A DNA stretch of 64,000 bases from Sphingorhabdus sp. SMR4y (GTDB lineage: Bacteria > Pseudomonadota > Alphaproteobacteria > Sphingomonadales > Sphingomonadaceae), in assembly GCF_002218195.1 (NCBI RefSeq), contig NZ_CP022336.1, forward strand, positions 1-64,000, in the 5' to 3' direction. Position numbers and translations under genes: made by a program. The notes beneath the pieces were generated by a model that ran no database searches, was not told the origin of the DNA, and saw only the letters and a list, made by a program, of their open reading frames with translations. Below are positions 34,889-44,262 of the stretch, one piece after another (positions within the stretch are counted from its first letter, which is position 1; each line of letters starts with the position of its first letter).

Positions 34889-37800
34889 TTATTTGAGCGC
34901 CGTTTTTACTGTAACCGGAGCCACCTCAATGTTGGCAGAGAGATTTTTGCCGCCGGGCAGGAACGGGCGGGCTCCATCGCCGATCAGGGCAAAGCCGGCC
35001 CAGTAAAAGGGGTGCGATGTGACAGGATCGTTCATCAGTTCCTGCTGGGACAGCCGGAGTGCTTCAGTGATCGAGCGGCCGCGTCCGTCGCTGAACAATC
35101 CGTTTACCAGCCGTTCCGTCGCCTGGAAATCGTCCGGGGCAGGCCAGTGGCTGGCGAGAACCGAGCGGCCACCGGCGCCGATGAAGGACCGGACGAGACC
35201 GTCCAGGGCGGTGCCGCCACCGCTGCTTATGCCGGCTTCGCGGGTTGCCTGGATGCTGGCTTTGCCCGCCGTATCGCAAGCCGAGAGGATGATGACATCC
35301 GCGTCCAGTTTCAGATCGAAAATTTCGTCAAAGGCCAGCAAGCCATCCGATTCCCCTTCACCAAAAGACGTCAGCAGCGCGGGTTTTGCCGGGCAGGACG
35401 GGCTGGGCGGGGTGACAAGGCCATGGGTGGCAAAATGCAGGATGCGATAATCGCTGATATTCTCGTTCGACAGGATGGCACTGTCGGTAAAGGCGGCGCC
35501 GGTCAGCAGTTCGGAATTTTCCGCGCCGATCAGCAACTGGGCCTTATGCAATTCGCTGTCGGAAATCGGGCTGTTCCACTGGCCGAGCGGCCATTGGCAC
35601 CGGGCATTGCCATTCGGTATTGCGCCGCGTACGGCCGCCACCTTTGTGCTGGCCAGCACCGGTTCGTTTTGTCCCATGCCCAGATATTGACGCGATGCAT
35701 CGGATTGCGGCGCCTTGCGCGCATCGGCGAAGGCGCGGGCGGACACGGCGGTGCTGATGTCGAGATCCCGACCAAGCCATTTCACGCCGGAGAAATCAAA
35801 GGGATCGCCGTCAATGGCTTCGGTTCTGGCAAGATATGTCACGACGGATGCATTGTCGGCGACCAGCAGGTTGATCGGCAGACGCAGCATGGCACCATCG
35901 GGTTCAAAGATCAGATGCTGCTGTGCGGCCAGCCGGTCCGATACCGGTCCGAAGAGATCGACAAACAAGCCGCGCGCCGTCTCGATGTCGAACGGATAGG
36001 TAACATATTGGCCATTTTCCAATACGGAAATGGAATCGCGAATGGTGTCGACCTTTGCGTCGAGCGCCGCTTCGTCGAGCGGCACCCGGTAGATTTTCGC
36101 GGCTGACTGATCGGTGTAGAACATGAAAATATCGCCGCCGATTACCGACATGCGCATATAGGCCTCGGTGGGCTGCATGGTGGTGCGCAGATCGTCGAGA
36201 CTGAGAAAACGGTCGGATATGGCCCGATATTGGGGAAATTCCGAAAGCCGGACCTGCGTCAGCTGCTGGGCCCGTTCCAGTGCTTCAATCTCGCTGGCAA
36301 GGCTGGCTCGCTGCGCGCGGACTTGCGCCGTTGGCTCGACCCTGCCCAGTGCCGAGAAGCGGATGCGCAATTTCTCGATACTGCGCGTCAGATTGGTTGA
36401 TTGCCTGAACAGCCGGGCCGCTGCATCGGTCCCTCCGCTCAGCTCACGTGACAACACCGCCTGGGTCTCGGCGACACCGGGACGGACCAATATTTGCGAG
36501 GCCTTGAAAAACTGCCCGGCCTCGGAATCATTTTCCGCCAGCAATGCGAAATAGGGGGCAAGCTGGTTGGCCATGCCGGTAATCGCTCTTTGCTTGCCGA
36601 GGGAGCTGTCGACGACTTCCTCGTATAGGCTGCGGGCTTCGGTTTCCGAACCATTGCGCAGCAGAAAGGCCGCAAGCCGAGCCTTGGCGGCATTGACCGC
36701 CCGGGTTTCGGGATATTGCATGCTCAGCAGATCAAGGCCGTCGCGCAGATAGTCCTGCGCCTCGCCGATATTGCCATCCGCTTCCGAAAGCAGGGACAAT
36801 TCGGCCAGCGTCTGGGCTCTCAGGCGCGTGATCGACGTCACCCGGCCGTCGCGCACGGCGATGGCGCGATTATACGCCGAAAGAAAGGAATTCCGGGCCG
36901 CCTCGGAATCGCCGTTCAGCCGCTGCGCAGTGCCCAGAAGCTGCAAGGCCTGCGCATCGATGATCTCGGCGCGTTCTTGCGGGCTCAGCTTGGTCTCGTC
37001 GACAAAACCAAGCAGGCTGCGGGTCTGCGCGCTGCCGTTGATGCGGGAAGAAATCGGAGCGGTAATCTCGAGCCGCTCGGCCAGCGCGGCCTGTCCAGCA
37101 ATCGTATTTTCCAGCGGGGCCTTGATCCGCGTAATCGCCGCGTCATAGCGGCCCTGATTGAGCAGATCGATGGTTTCGAAATTGCGTTGCAGCCGTTCGG
37201 TTATCGGATCGTCATCGTTGATTTCACCGGCCTGCTCGAACAGCTCCCGTGCTTCGCCAAATTCTCCGAGATTGGATTTCTGCAGCGCCCGGTTGATCAG
37301 ATATTCGCGGGGATTGATGTCCTCCCCCTCCATACCGGATGTCCGCTGCTGCAAAGTTTCGAAAAATGCTGCGGCTTCCGCATAGTCGCCGCTGAGATTT
37401 CTGCGATAGCCTTCGGCCAGTGCCTGATAGGGCTTGAGCGTAGCAGCCTGTACCCGGGCAAAGGCAAACGGATCATCGATCGATGTCGAGGCGACGTCAA
37501 TTTTGCCCTCGGCGATGCTGTCTTGCAAGATCGACTTGAGCGCGAGTAACGTCGCGCTGTCATAGGCGGCCAGACCCTCGGCGACATAGGTCGTGCCATT
37601 TTTCTGTCCGAGAATTTGCGAATAGGCGACCGGTTCTCCGGTCAGACGGCATTCCCGATGCCGAAAGCCGCCGATCACCGCTTGTGACTGGCCTTCGGCA
37701 CAGATCACCGGCTCGCTGCGATTGGGCGCTATCCGGGCGACCATGTCCTGTTCCGTCGAGCGCGACGAATAGACGAAACCGACCGGTCTGGCCGAATCGC

Positions 37801-38008
37801 GGCAAACCACAGCCCAGCTGCGGTCGAACATGTCGGCCTTGGCTTTGCTTTCGATGCTGCGATCCTGAACCTGGCACAAGATGCCTTCGCTGCTTCCGAT
37901 AGGGAAGCTGTCGCGTAATGAAATCGGCGTATTTTGCGCAAGCGCGGCCATTGGACTTGTCAGCAAGCCCATTGCCAATGTTATTGTGCCGATACTCGTC
38001 CGGTACAC
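34889..38008 (-). CDS. TPR and CHAT domain protein (caspase-like protease)
   Basis: The GTG at 38008, 7 bases after GGGGAG, starts a signal peptide (ending MAALAQ) and is preferred over a TTG at 38041. The 1,039-residue product has an N-terminal domain with several Cys, then a helical TPR-like region (about 190-500), a coiled-coil-rich linker (about 560-610) and a C-terminal CHAT domain. The catalytic dyad is visible as His862 in FATHG and Cys911 in SACDTA. CHAT peptidases relate to caspases and separase. The signal peptide puts this one in the periplasm or at the cell surface. As the first gene of the locus it may process or gate the exoprotein; that is inference. Confidence 0.9.
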   Translation of the reverse strand: MYRTSIGTITLAMGLLTSPMAALAQNTPISLRDSFPIGSSEGILCQVQDRSIESKAKADMFDRSWAVVCRDSARPVGFVYSSRSTEQDMVARIAPNRSEPVICAEGQSQAVIGGFRHRECRLTGEPVAYSQILGQKNGTTYVAEGLAAYDSATLLALKSILQDSIAEGKIDVASTSIDDPFAFARVQAATLKPYQALAEGYRRNLSGDYAEAAAFFETLQQRTSGMEGEDINPREYLINRALQKSNLGEFGEARELFEQAGEINDDDPITERLQRNFETIDLLNQGRYDAAITRIKAPLENTIAGQAALAERLEITAPISSRINGSAQTRSLLGFVDETKLSPQERAEIIDAQALQLLGTAQRLNGDSEAARNSFLSAYNRAIAVRDGRVTSITRLRAQTLAELSLLSEADGNIGEAQDYLRDGLDLLSMQYPETRAVNAAKARLAAFLLRNGSETEARSLYEEVVDSSLGKQRAITGMANQLAPYFALLAENDSEAGQFFKASQILVRPGVAETQAVLSRELSGGTDAAARLFRQSTNLTRSIEKLRIRFSALGRVEPTAQVRAQRASLASEIEALERAQQLTQVRLSEFPQYRAISDRFLSLDDLRTTMQPTEAYMRMSVIGGDIFMFYTDQSAAKIYRVPLDEAALDAKVDTIRDSISVLENGQYVTYPFDIETARGLFVDLFGPVSDRLAAQQHLIFEPDGAMLRLPINLLVADNASVVTYLARTEAIDGDPFDFSGVKWLGRDLDISTAVSARAFADARKAPQSDASRQYLGMGQNEPVLASTKVAAVRGAIPNGNARCQWPLGQWNSPISDSELHKAQLLIGAENSELLTGAAFTDSAILSNENISDYRILHFATHGLVTPPSPSCPAKPALLTSFGEGESDGLLAFDEIFDLKLDADVIILSACDTAGKASIQATREAGISSGGGTALDGLVRSFIGAGGRSVLASHWPAPDDFQATERLVNGLFSDGRGRSITEALRLSQQELMNDPVTSHPFYWAGFALIGDGARPFLPGGKNLSANIEVAPVTVKTALK

Positions 38009-38082
38009 GATATTCTCCCCACAATTTTTGTGCACTGCCAAGCCCCCTCAGACTTCGGCAATGTCAATCGCGACCCAGAATA

Positions 38083-38111
38083 TTCTTATAACTACACTAG
38101 TTAGCTAACAA
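38083..38111 (-). promoter_or_regulatory. Candidate promoter of the CHAT/CHASE2/TPS locus
   Basis: On the minus strand TTGTTA (38111-38106) and TAAGAA (38088-38083) are 17 bases apart; a TATAAG overlaps the -10 position. It lies about 75 bases upstream of the GTG at 38008. Confidence 0.3.
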
Positions 38112-38155
38112 AACCGAGTCTCGAATAGGAGAATATCGACTCCCGCCCTGAATTA

Positions 38156-38171
38156 AGTGACTCTTGTCACA
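38156..38171. promoter_or_regulatory. CRP/FNR-like dyad upstream of the cyclase locus
   Basis: AGTGACTCTTGTCACA matches TGTGAN6TCACA at 9 of 10 conserved positions. It is about 150 bases upstream of the CHAT gene, in an operon that encodes an adenylate cyclase, and downstream of the nitroreductase stop. Confidence 0.4.
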
Positions 38172-38223
38172 TGGCGGGACATTTCGGGCCCCGACATCCG
38201 CAGAAAAGCAGAGCCGACAATGG

Positions 38224-38895
38224 TTAAAAACCGCGAAACTCTATGGCATCGCCGATCGGGATGCGGGGAACATCGAAATTGTTGATCGCGGCATCCGGAT
38301 CGCGATAGCCGATGGCCATGCCGCAAAAGAAGATGTGGTCATCATCGATGCCGAGCAATTCGCGCATATAAGTGCCGTACATTGCCCAGATTTCCTGCGC
38401 GCAACTGTCGAGTCCCTCTTCGCGCAACAGCAGCATTACGGTCTGCAGCCACATGCCCATGTCCGACCATTGCGGCGGCCCCATATATTTTCTGGTATAG
38501 GTGAACAATTGCACCGGCGCGCCGAAGCTGTCCCAGTTTTTCGCCATTTGCGCGACGCGCCCGACAGAATCTCCGCGCTCCAGACCGATGCTCTCGAACA
38601 TGTCCCGGCCCACCGCGCGCCGCTGCTCCTCATAGCGGCCGTCGAGATCCTTGGGGTAGATCGCATATTCCATGCCTTCGCCCATCGGCGCGGCCTTGGC
38701 CTTTTCCTTGATCTTCGCGGTAATGTCCCTGAGCGCATCGCCGCCAACGACAATCGCGCTCCACGGCTGGGTATTGCCACCGGAGGGAGCGCGTTGCGCC
38801 GTTTCCAGAACCCGTTCGAGTGTCGCCTGATCGACCGGCCTGTCGAGAAACTGCCGGACGGATCGGCGGGAAGTGACGGCTTCGGTTACGTTCAT
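38224..38895 (-). CDS. Nitroreductase family FMN-dependent oxidoreductase
   Basis: The ATG at 38895 (GAGGATTGA upstream) gives 223 residues. The FMN-binding start SRRSVRQFLDRPV and the APSGGNTQPW motif are typical of NfsB/BluB-like nitroreductases, which use NAD(P)H and FMN to reduce nitro compounds, quinones or flavins. The start is 4 bases after the cobT stop, so it is probably co-transcribed with cobT. BluB, which makes the lower ligand of B12, belongs to this superfamily, but I see no residues that would prove that function here. Confidence 0.85.
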   Translation of the reverse strand: MNVTEAVTSRRSVRQFLDRPVDQATLERVLETAQRAPSGGNTQPWSAIVVGGDALRDITAKIKEKAKAAPMGEGMEYAIYPKDLDGRYEEQRRAVGRDMFESIGLERGDSVGRVAQMAKNWDSFGAPVQLFTYTRKYMGPPQWSDMGMWLQTVMLLLREEGLDSCAQEIWAMYGTYMRELLGIDDDHIFFCGMAIGYRDPDAAINNFDVPRIPIGDAIEFRGF

Positions 38896-38899
38896 GCGA

Positions 38900-40723
38900 T
38901 CAATCCTCGTCAAATAGTCCGGCGAGCTGCTCGACCATGGTTCCGCCCAGTTGCTCGGCGTCCATGATCGTCACGGCCTTTTTATAGTAACGCGTCACGT
39001 CATGGCCGATGCCGATGGCGACCAGCTGCACCGGCGAGCGGCTTTCTATCCATTCGATGACCTTGCGCAGATGGTTTTCCAGATAGGCGCCATGGTTGAC
39101 CGACAGGGTGCTGTCGTCGACCGGTGCACCATCGGAAATCACCATCAATATGCGGCGTTCTTCGGGGCGCGCGATCAAGCGGCTGTGGGCCCAGAGCAGG
39201 GCCTCACCGTCGATATTTTCCTTGAGCAGGCCTTCGCGCATCATCAGGCCGAGATTTTTCTTGGCGTGGCGCCAGGGCTCGTCTGCTTTCTTGTACACGA
39301 TATGGCGCAGGTCGTTGAGTCGCCCAGGATTGGACGGACGATTCGCGGCCAGCCAGTCCTCGCGGGTCTGGCCGCCTTTCCATGCGCGGGTGGTAAAGCC
39401 GAGAATTTCGGTCTTCACGCCGCAACGCTCCAGCGTGCGCGCCATGATATCGGCAGAGATGGCGGCAATCGAAATCGGCCGGCCGCGCATCGAGCCGCTG
39501 TTGTCGATCAACAGGGTCACGACCGTGTCGCGGAAATCGGTTTCGCGCTCGATCTTGTAGGACAGGCTGTGCGAGGGATTGCTGACCACGCGGGCGAGGC
39601 GGGCGGCGTCGAGCATGCCTTCTTCCTGATCGAAATCCCAGCTGCGGTTCTGCTGCGCCATCAGGCGGCGTTGCAGGCGGTTGGCGAGCTTGGTCACCGC
39701 GCCCTGCAAATTGGTTAGCTGCTGGTCGAGGAAAGCGCGCAGGCGCGTCAGTTCTTCCTCGTCGCAAAGCTCGGTGGCGCTGACGACCTCGTCATATTTT
39801 TCGGTCCATGGCGCATAGTTGAAACCGGGAGGCAAGTCGGACATCGGCCGGTTGGGACGGACCGGCATCATGCCGTCGTCGCCGGCATCTCCCATTTCCT
39901 CTTCGGCGCCTTCTTCCAGCTCCTCGGCATTCTGGTCGCTTTCGCCGTCCTGGCTGTCATCATCCGAGGGTTCCGAGCGCATTTCGGACTCGCCCTGATC
40001 GCCGGTCGCTTCCTCGTCGGCGCCATCATCCTGGCTGTCGTCGCTGTCTTCGTCATTATCCTCGTCGTCGCTGTCGTCCGCTTCGGATTCCTCGTCGCTT
40101 TTGATCAGGTCGAGATGTTGCAGCAATTGGGTCGACAATTTGGCGAAACTGCTTTGGTCGTCGAGCGTCAGGTTGAGGCCATCAAGGTCGGCGCCGGCGC
40201 TTTCCTCTATCCACTCGCGCAGCATGTCGAGGCCTTTGACGGTGCCCTGCGGTGGTGCCTGTCCGGTCAGCTTTTCCCGCGCGAGCAAGGCCAGCGCGGT
40301 GGAAATCGGGACCTCGTCGCGATTCTGCGCCCGGGCAATCGGATCGGAGCGCATGCGCATTTCCAGCGCCGCGTTCAGATTGTCCTTGGCCCCCGACATG
40401 TTGCGGGAACCCAGCGCATCGGTGCGGACCTGTTCGAGCGCATCGAAACAGGCGCGGGCCAAGGCTTCCTGCGGCGCATTCTTGCGGTGCGTCGCTTCGT
40501 CATGATGCCGCAATTTCAGCGAGAAACTGTCGGCAAAGCCGCGCGCTTCGGCGACCTGCGCCGCTGGCAGATCGCGGGCCGGCATCGGCACTTTGAGATG
40601 TTCGCCCGATTGCGACGGGGCTTCGGCGGTGTAGGCCAGTTCCAGATCGGGTTCGCGGGCGATCGCGCGCGCGGCGCCGCCCAGCACGTCTTTCAGATCA
40701 TCAAGTTTGGAACGGTCAGCCAT
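38900..40723 (-). CDS. cobT: Cobaltochelatase-type subunit CobT
   Basis: The 607-residue product has the CobT layout: an N-terminal helical domain, a very acidic Asp/Glu/Ser stretch (about 209-285) and a C-terminal von Willebrand factor A domain with a MIDAS motif DNSGSM (407-412). CobT works with the AAA+ partner CobS in aerobic cobalt insertion into hydrogenobyrinate diamide, although no CobN or other B12 gene is present in the window. In this group cobS/cobT pairs are widely kept without the rest of the pathway, so another chaperone-like role is possible. The cobS gene lies 2.5 kb upstream, with two other genes between them. Confidence 0.9.
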   Translation of the reverse strand: MADRSKLDDLKDVLGGAARAIAREPDLELAYTAEAPSQSGEHLKVPMPARDLPAAQVAEARGFADSFSLKLRHHDEATHRKNAPQEALARACFDALEQVRTDALGSRNMSGAKDNLNAALEMRMRSDPIARAQNRDEVPISTALALLAREKLTGQAPPQGTVKGLDMLREWIEESAGADLDGLNLTLDDQSSFAKLSTQLLQHLDLIKSDEESEADDSDDEDNDEDSDDSQDDGADEEATGDQGESEMRSEPSDDDSQDGESDQNAEELEEGAEEEMGDAGDDGMMPVRPNRPMSDLPPGFNYAPWTEKYDEVVSATELCDEEELTRLRAFLDQQLTNLQGAVTKLANRLQRRLMAQQNRSWDFDQEEGMLDAARLARVVSNPSHSLSYKIERETDFRDTVVTLLIDNSGSMRGRPISIAAISADIMARTLERCGVKTEILGFTTRAWKGGQTREDWLAANRPSNPGRLNDLRHIVYKKADEPWRHAKKNLGLMMREGLLKENIDGEALLWAHSRLIARPEERRILMVISDGAPVDDSTLSVNHGAYLENHLRKVIEWIESRSPVQLVAIGIGHDVTRYYKKAVTIMDAEQLGGTMVEQLAGLFDED

Positions 40724-40804
40724 AGAAGCGTTCAGCTTTAAGCGGAAAGGGGAGGGGAATCAAAGGCCTAATTTCCTGCTTTTTTGTTAGGCGGGACGAG
40801 CGGC

Positions 40805-42922
40805 CTAGCGTTCACCCTCCGCGGGATTTTCCTGGCGCCGCCGTTCGACCGCCACGCCATCGCCATTGATCCGTAAATCGACCGGTATCCCGCCTATTTC
40901 CGTACCGACCCGAACTCCGCTATCGCTGTTTATCCGGAGCTCGGTATCGCCGATCTCGACCGGTATTTCCGGGATTTCCGGCAGGTCGAGCGGGATAACC
41001 GGGCCCTCGGGATCCGGCTTGTCCTGCGGTTTCGCGCGGCTGGCCGGCTTCCGGGACTGAACCGCCTGCTGCATGAAGTCCTTCCAGATACGGGCGGGCA
41101 GGCTGCCGCCGCTGACTCCTTGCAGCGGTGTATTGTCGTCATTGCCGATCCACACGCCGACCACCAGCCGGTCATCACCGTCCCCGGCATAGCCGACGAA
41201 CAGGGCGTCGCGATTATTCTGGCTGGTGCCGGTCTTGCCATAATTGGGGATGTTCAGCATCGCGCGCCGTCCGGTGCCGTCATTGACCGCCGCCCGAAGC
41301 AATTTTTCCATATCCGCATGGATGCCGGCATTATAGCGTCCGGGCCAGTCGAACAGCCACTCGGTCCAGCTCTGCTCTTCCTTCTTGAAGGCATAGGGGA
41401 CGACCGGCCAGCGATTGCCGGCGACCCCCGCATAAGCCGCAGTCAGCTCCAGCAGGTTCATCGTCGATGTGCCGAGCGCCAGGCTGGGATCATCCTCGGC
41501 CAGCGGCGACTTGACGCCCAGATTGCGGGCCTCGCGAATGACCGCCTTGTCACCGATCTGGCCGAAAAGCCGCACGGCTGCGACATTGCTCGAACGGGCG
41601 AAGGCGTCCTGCAGGCTTATTTCGCCGCGATATTTCTCACCGGAATTTTTCGGCAGATAACCGCCCTTGGTGATCGGGCTGTCGTCGACCTTGTCATTCG
41701 GACCCATGCCGGAACGCAGCGCCGCCAGCCAGACGAACAGCTTGAAGGTCGAGCCCGGCTGCCGCTGCGCCTGGGTGACGCGGTTGAAAGCGGATTTTGC
41801 ATAATCCTTGCCGCCGATCATGGCGACGACTTCTCCGTCGGGCCGCATTGCCACCAGCGCGACCTGCGCCTGCCCCAAGGGTGCGCGAGCGACGGCGCGG
41901 CGGGCGATCTCCTGCATCCGGGAATCGAGCGTGGTGGTCAGCGCCAGCCGTTCGTAACTCAGATCGGTGAGGGCGCGGGCCTGCGGCATGGCCCAGTCCG
42001 CAAAATAGGTGCCGGTGGGCAGGCTGTTCTTGGCGCGGACATCGAGTCTGGCGATGCCGACCCGATCGGCCTGCTGCCGGGAGAGATAGCCGGCGCTGAC
42101 CATCGCGGATTTGACCAGTCTGGCCCGCTTGGCGGCCAGATCGGGGTTGCGCGTCGGGGCGAGACGCGAGGGCGCCTGCACCAGACCGGCGAGCATGATC
42201 GCCTGTTCCAGCTTGAGATTTTCCGGCTGGCGATAATAATAATGGAGCGACGCGGCGCGCAATCCGTAGACATTGTCGCCGAAATACACGTTGGATAAAT
42301 AACGCTCGAGTATCTCGTCCTTGGTCAGCCAGGCTTCCAGCCAAAAGGCGATCAGCATTTCCCGCGCCTTGCGGGTCAGGCTGCGTTCGGGGGTCAGGAA
42401 GGTGGTTTTGGCGAGCTGCTGGGTGATCGTGCTGCCACCCTGGGTCATGCCGCTGCCGGAGATATTGCTCCACAGTGCGCGGCCCAGGCCTCGCGGATCG
42501 ACGCCCCAGTGCGAATAGAAGCGCCGGTCCTCGATCGCCAGGAAGGCCTCTATCAGATGGTCGGGCAATTTTGCGACCTCCACCGGATCGTCGACGACCG
42601 CTCCGTTACGGGCAAACGGCTGTCCGTCCGACGTCAGCAGCGTGATTTGCGGCGGCGCGATCGGTTGCAGCGATTTGGACAGGGGCGCGGTGATCGCGAG
42701 ATAGGCGATCAGCAGGATGAACAGCAGCAGCCCGGCAGCAAGGGCGCGGCTGAACCACCACCATTTGCCGCGCGGCTTCTTGAGCGGCGCAACCGGTTCC
42801 TCAATGCGCGGCGGGATGGCGTCGCCATAGGGTTCGTAGAAACTGGTTTCAGCAGTCTTTCTCCGGACAAACGGCCAGTACCAGCGCCTGCGTCCGGGAT
42901 CAGAAGAGGTAAGATCGTGCAT
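40805..42922 (-). CDS. Class A penicillin-binding protein (transglycosylase/transpeptidase)
   Basis: The ATG at 42922 gives 705 residues; a TTG one codon earlier is ignored. Layout: short cytoplasmic basic part, one membrane helix (about 58-79), a GT51 glycosyltransferase domain with catalytic Glu131 (EDRRFYSHWG), then the transpeptidase with S391TFK, SSN (444-446) and KTGTS (563-567). All active residues are intact. It polymerises and crosslinks peptidoglycan at the inner membrane. The C-terminal tail is Pro/Glu-rich and ends with a beta-like repeat (LRINSDSGVRV, DLRINGDGVAV). It lies between cobS and cobT on the same strand. Confidence 0.93.
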   Translation of the reverse strand: MHDLTSSDPGRRRWYWPFVRRKTAETSFYEPYGDAIPPRIEEPVAPLKKPRGKWWWFSRALAAGLLLFILLIAYLAITAPLSKSLQPIAPPQITLLTSDGQPFARNGAVVDDPVEVAKLPDHLIEAFLAIEDRRFYSHWGVDPRGLGRALWSNISGSGMTQGGSTITQQLAKTTFLTPERSLTRKAREMLIAFWLEAWLTKDEILERYLSNVYFGDNVYGLRAASLHYYYRQPENLKLEQAIMLAGLVQAPSRLAPTRNPDLAAKRARLVKSAMVSAGYLSRQQADRVGIARLDVRAKNSLPTGTYFADWAMPQARALTDLSYERLALTTTLDSRMQEIARRAVARAPLGQAQVALVAMRPDGEVVAMIGGKDYAKSAFNRVTQAQRQPGSTFKLFVWLAALRSGMGPNDKVDDSPITKGGYLPKNSGEKYRGEISLQDAFARSSNVAAVRLFGQIGDKAVIREARNLGVKSPLAEDDPSLALGTSTMNLLELTAAYAGVAGNRWPVVPYAFKKEEQSWTEWLFDWPGRYNAGIHADMEKLLRAAVNDGTGRRAMLNIPNYGKTGTSQNNRDALFVGYAGDGDDRLVVGVWIGNDDNTPLQGVSGGSLPARIWKDFMQQAVQSRKPASRAKPQDKPDPEGPVIPLDLPEIPEIPVEIGDTELRINSDSGVRVGTEIGGIPVDLRINGDGVAVERRRQENPAEGER

Positions 42923-42998
42923 CAATTTGCTGTATTACAGAAACAATACGCCATAAGCGAGCGGAAATAGTCGAACGGCGATTGCCCGCCGATGAACA

Positions 42999-43157
42999 TC
43001 AGTCTTTCGATTTTTCCTGTTCCAGTTCGGCTTCGACCCAGTCGGGAAATTTCCCAGTTCGGTCAAACTCCGCCAAAGCCGCGAGAACCCTGCGGTCCTT
43101 TCGCATTACTTTGCGAGCTGCTTCGATTTGATATTCGAATTCTTCAGATCGGTTCAT
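42999..43157 (-). CDS. Small 52-residue charged protein of unknown function
   Basis: The ATG at 43157 has AAGGAAG upstream and the frame ends at a TGA at 42999-43001. The product is 52 residues, highly charged and predicted helical (MNRSEEFEYQIEAARKVMRK at the start, EAELEQEKSKD at the end). It lies between cobS (62 bases upstream) and the penicillin-binding protein gene, in the same direction. The amino-acid composition and ribosome binding site support it as a real gene; the function is unknown. Confidence 0.6.
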   Translation of the reverse strand: MNRSEEFEYQIEAARKVMRKDRRVLAALAEFDRTGKFPDWVEAELEQEKSKD

Positions 43158-43218
43158 GGGCTTCCTTGCCCGTGATTATACCGCGTTTATCGAACCCGTA
43201 AAGCGGGAGTCGATAGAC

Positions 43219-44211
43219 TTACCCGCCCATCACGCTTTCGGGCAGATCTTCGCCGAAAACCCGCTGATAATATTCCGCCACCAGCATCCGTTCCGCCTCG
43301 TCGCATTTGTTGAGGAAGGAGAGGCGGAAGGCGAAGCCGATATTTTTGAAGATCGCGGCATTTTGCGCCCAGCTGATCACGGTGCGCGGGCTCATGACGG
43401 TGGAAATATCGCCATTGATAAAGCCCTGACGCGTCAAATCCGCGACCTTGATCATATTCTGGACCGTCTCGTCGCCCGCGTCGGGGACTTTCGACAGGAT
43501 CACCTTGGATTCGGTCTCGGCCGGCAGATAGTTCAATGTCACCACGATATTCCAGCGGTCCATCTGGCCCTGGTTGATCTGCTGCGTGCCGTGATAGAGG
43601 CCGCTGGTGTCGCCGAGGCCGACCGTGTTGGCGGTGGCGAACAGGCGGAAATGCGGATCGGGCCGGATCACCCGGTTCTGGTCGAGCAGTGTCAGCTTGC
43701 CCTCGGCTTCCAGGATGCGCTGGATCACGAACATCACGTCGGGGCGACCGGCGTCATATTCGTCGAACACCAGTGCGGTTGGCGTCTGCAATGCCCATGG
43801 CAGCAGGCCTTCGCGGAATTCGGTGACCTGCTGGCCGTCTTTCAGGACGATGGCGTCGCGCCCGACCAGATCGATCCGGCTGATATGCGCGTCGAGGTTG
43901 ATCCGGATACAGGGCCAGTTGAGCCGCGCGGCGACCTGCTCGATATGGGTCGATTTCCCGGTGCCGTGATAGCCCTGCACCATCACCCGCCGGTTGAAGG
44001 CGAAGCCGGCGAGGATCGCGATCGTGGTTTCGGGATCGAACACATAGGACGGATCGAGATCGGGGACCCGCTCGTCCTTCAGGCTGAACGCCGGAACCTG
44101 CATATCCACGTCGACACCGAAAACTTCGCGCGCATCGACGGTGATGTCGGGCGCGGCCAATATGGTTTCGTCGCTGGCGTCAGGGGTGATATCGGGTATG
44201 TCGGTCATCAT
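43219..44211 (-). CDS. cobS: Cobaltochelatase-type AAA+ ATPase CobS
   Basis: The 330-residue product is a MoxR-like AAA+ ATPase. The Walker A motif is GYHGTGKST (80-88) and Walker B is LVFDEYD (about 147-153), and the sensor region carries [15 protein letters not shown]. With CobT it forms the ATPase part of aerobic cobaltochelatase. Two ATGs are adjacent (44211 and 44208); AAGGACT sits closer to normal spacing from the second. The gene is downstream of the J-domain gene, a gene order seen in many alphaproteobacteria. Confidence 0.92.
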   Translation of the reverse strand: MMTDIPDITPDASDETILAAPDITVDAREVFGVDVDMQVPAFSLKDERVPDLDPSYVFDPETTIAILAGFAFNRRVMVQGYHGTGKSTHIEQVAARLNWPCIRINLDAHISRIDLVGRDAIVLKDGQQVTEFREGLLPWALQTPTALVFDEYDAGRPDVMFVIQRILEAEGKLTLLDQNRVIRPDPHFRLFATANTVGLGDTSGLYHGTQQINQGQMDRWNIVVTLNYLPAETESKVILSKVPDAGDETVQNMIKVADLTRQGFINGDISTVMSPRTVISWAQNAAIFKNIGFAFRLSFLNKCDEAERMLVAEYYQRVFGEDLPESVMGG

Positions 44212-44262
44212 AGTCCTTCGAAAAATCTCTGCCGCCCTAGGAAATGCAAAAAGGGCGAGCCA

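Noticed and set aside
38224-38895. Assignment of the nitroreductase as BluB
   Set aside because: The family fits, but adjacency to cobT alone is weak evidence and no B12 lower-ligand genes are present.
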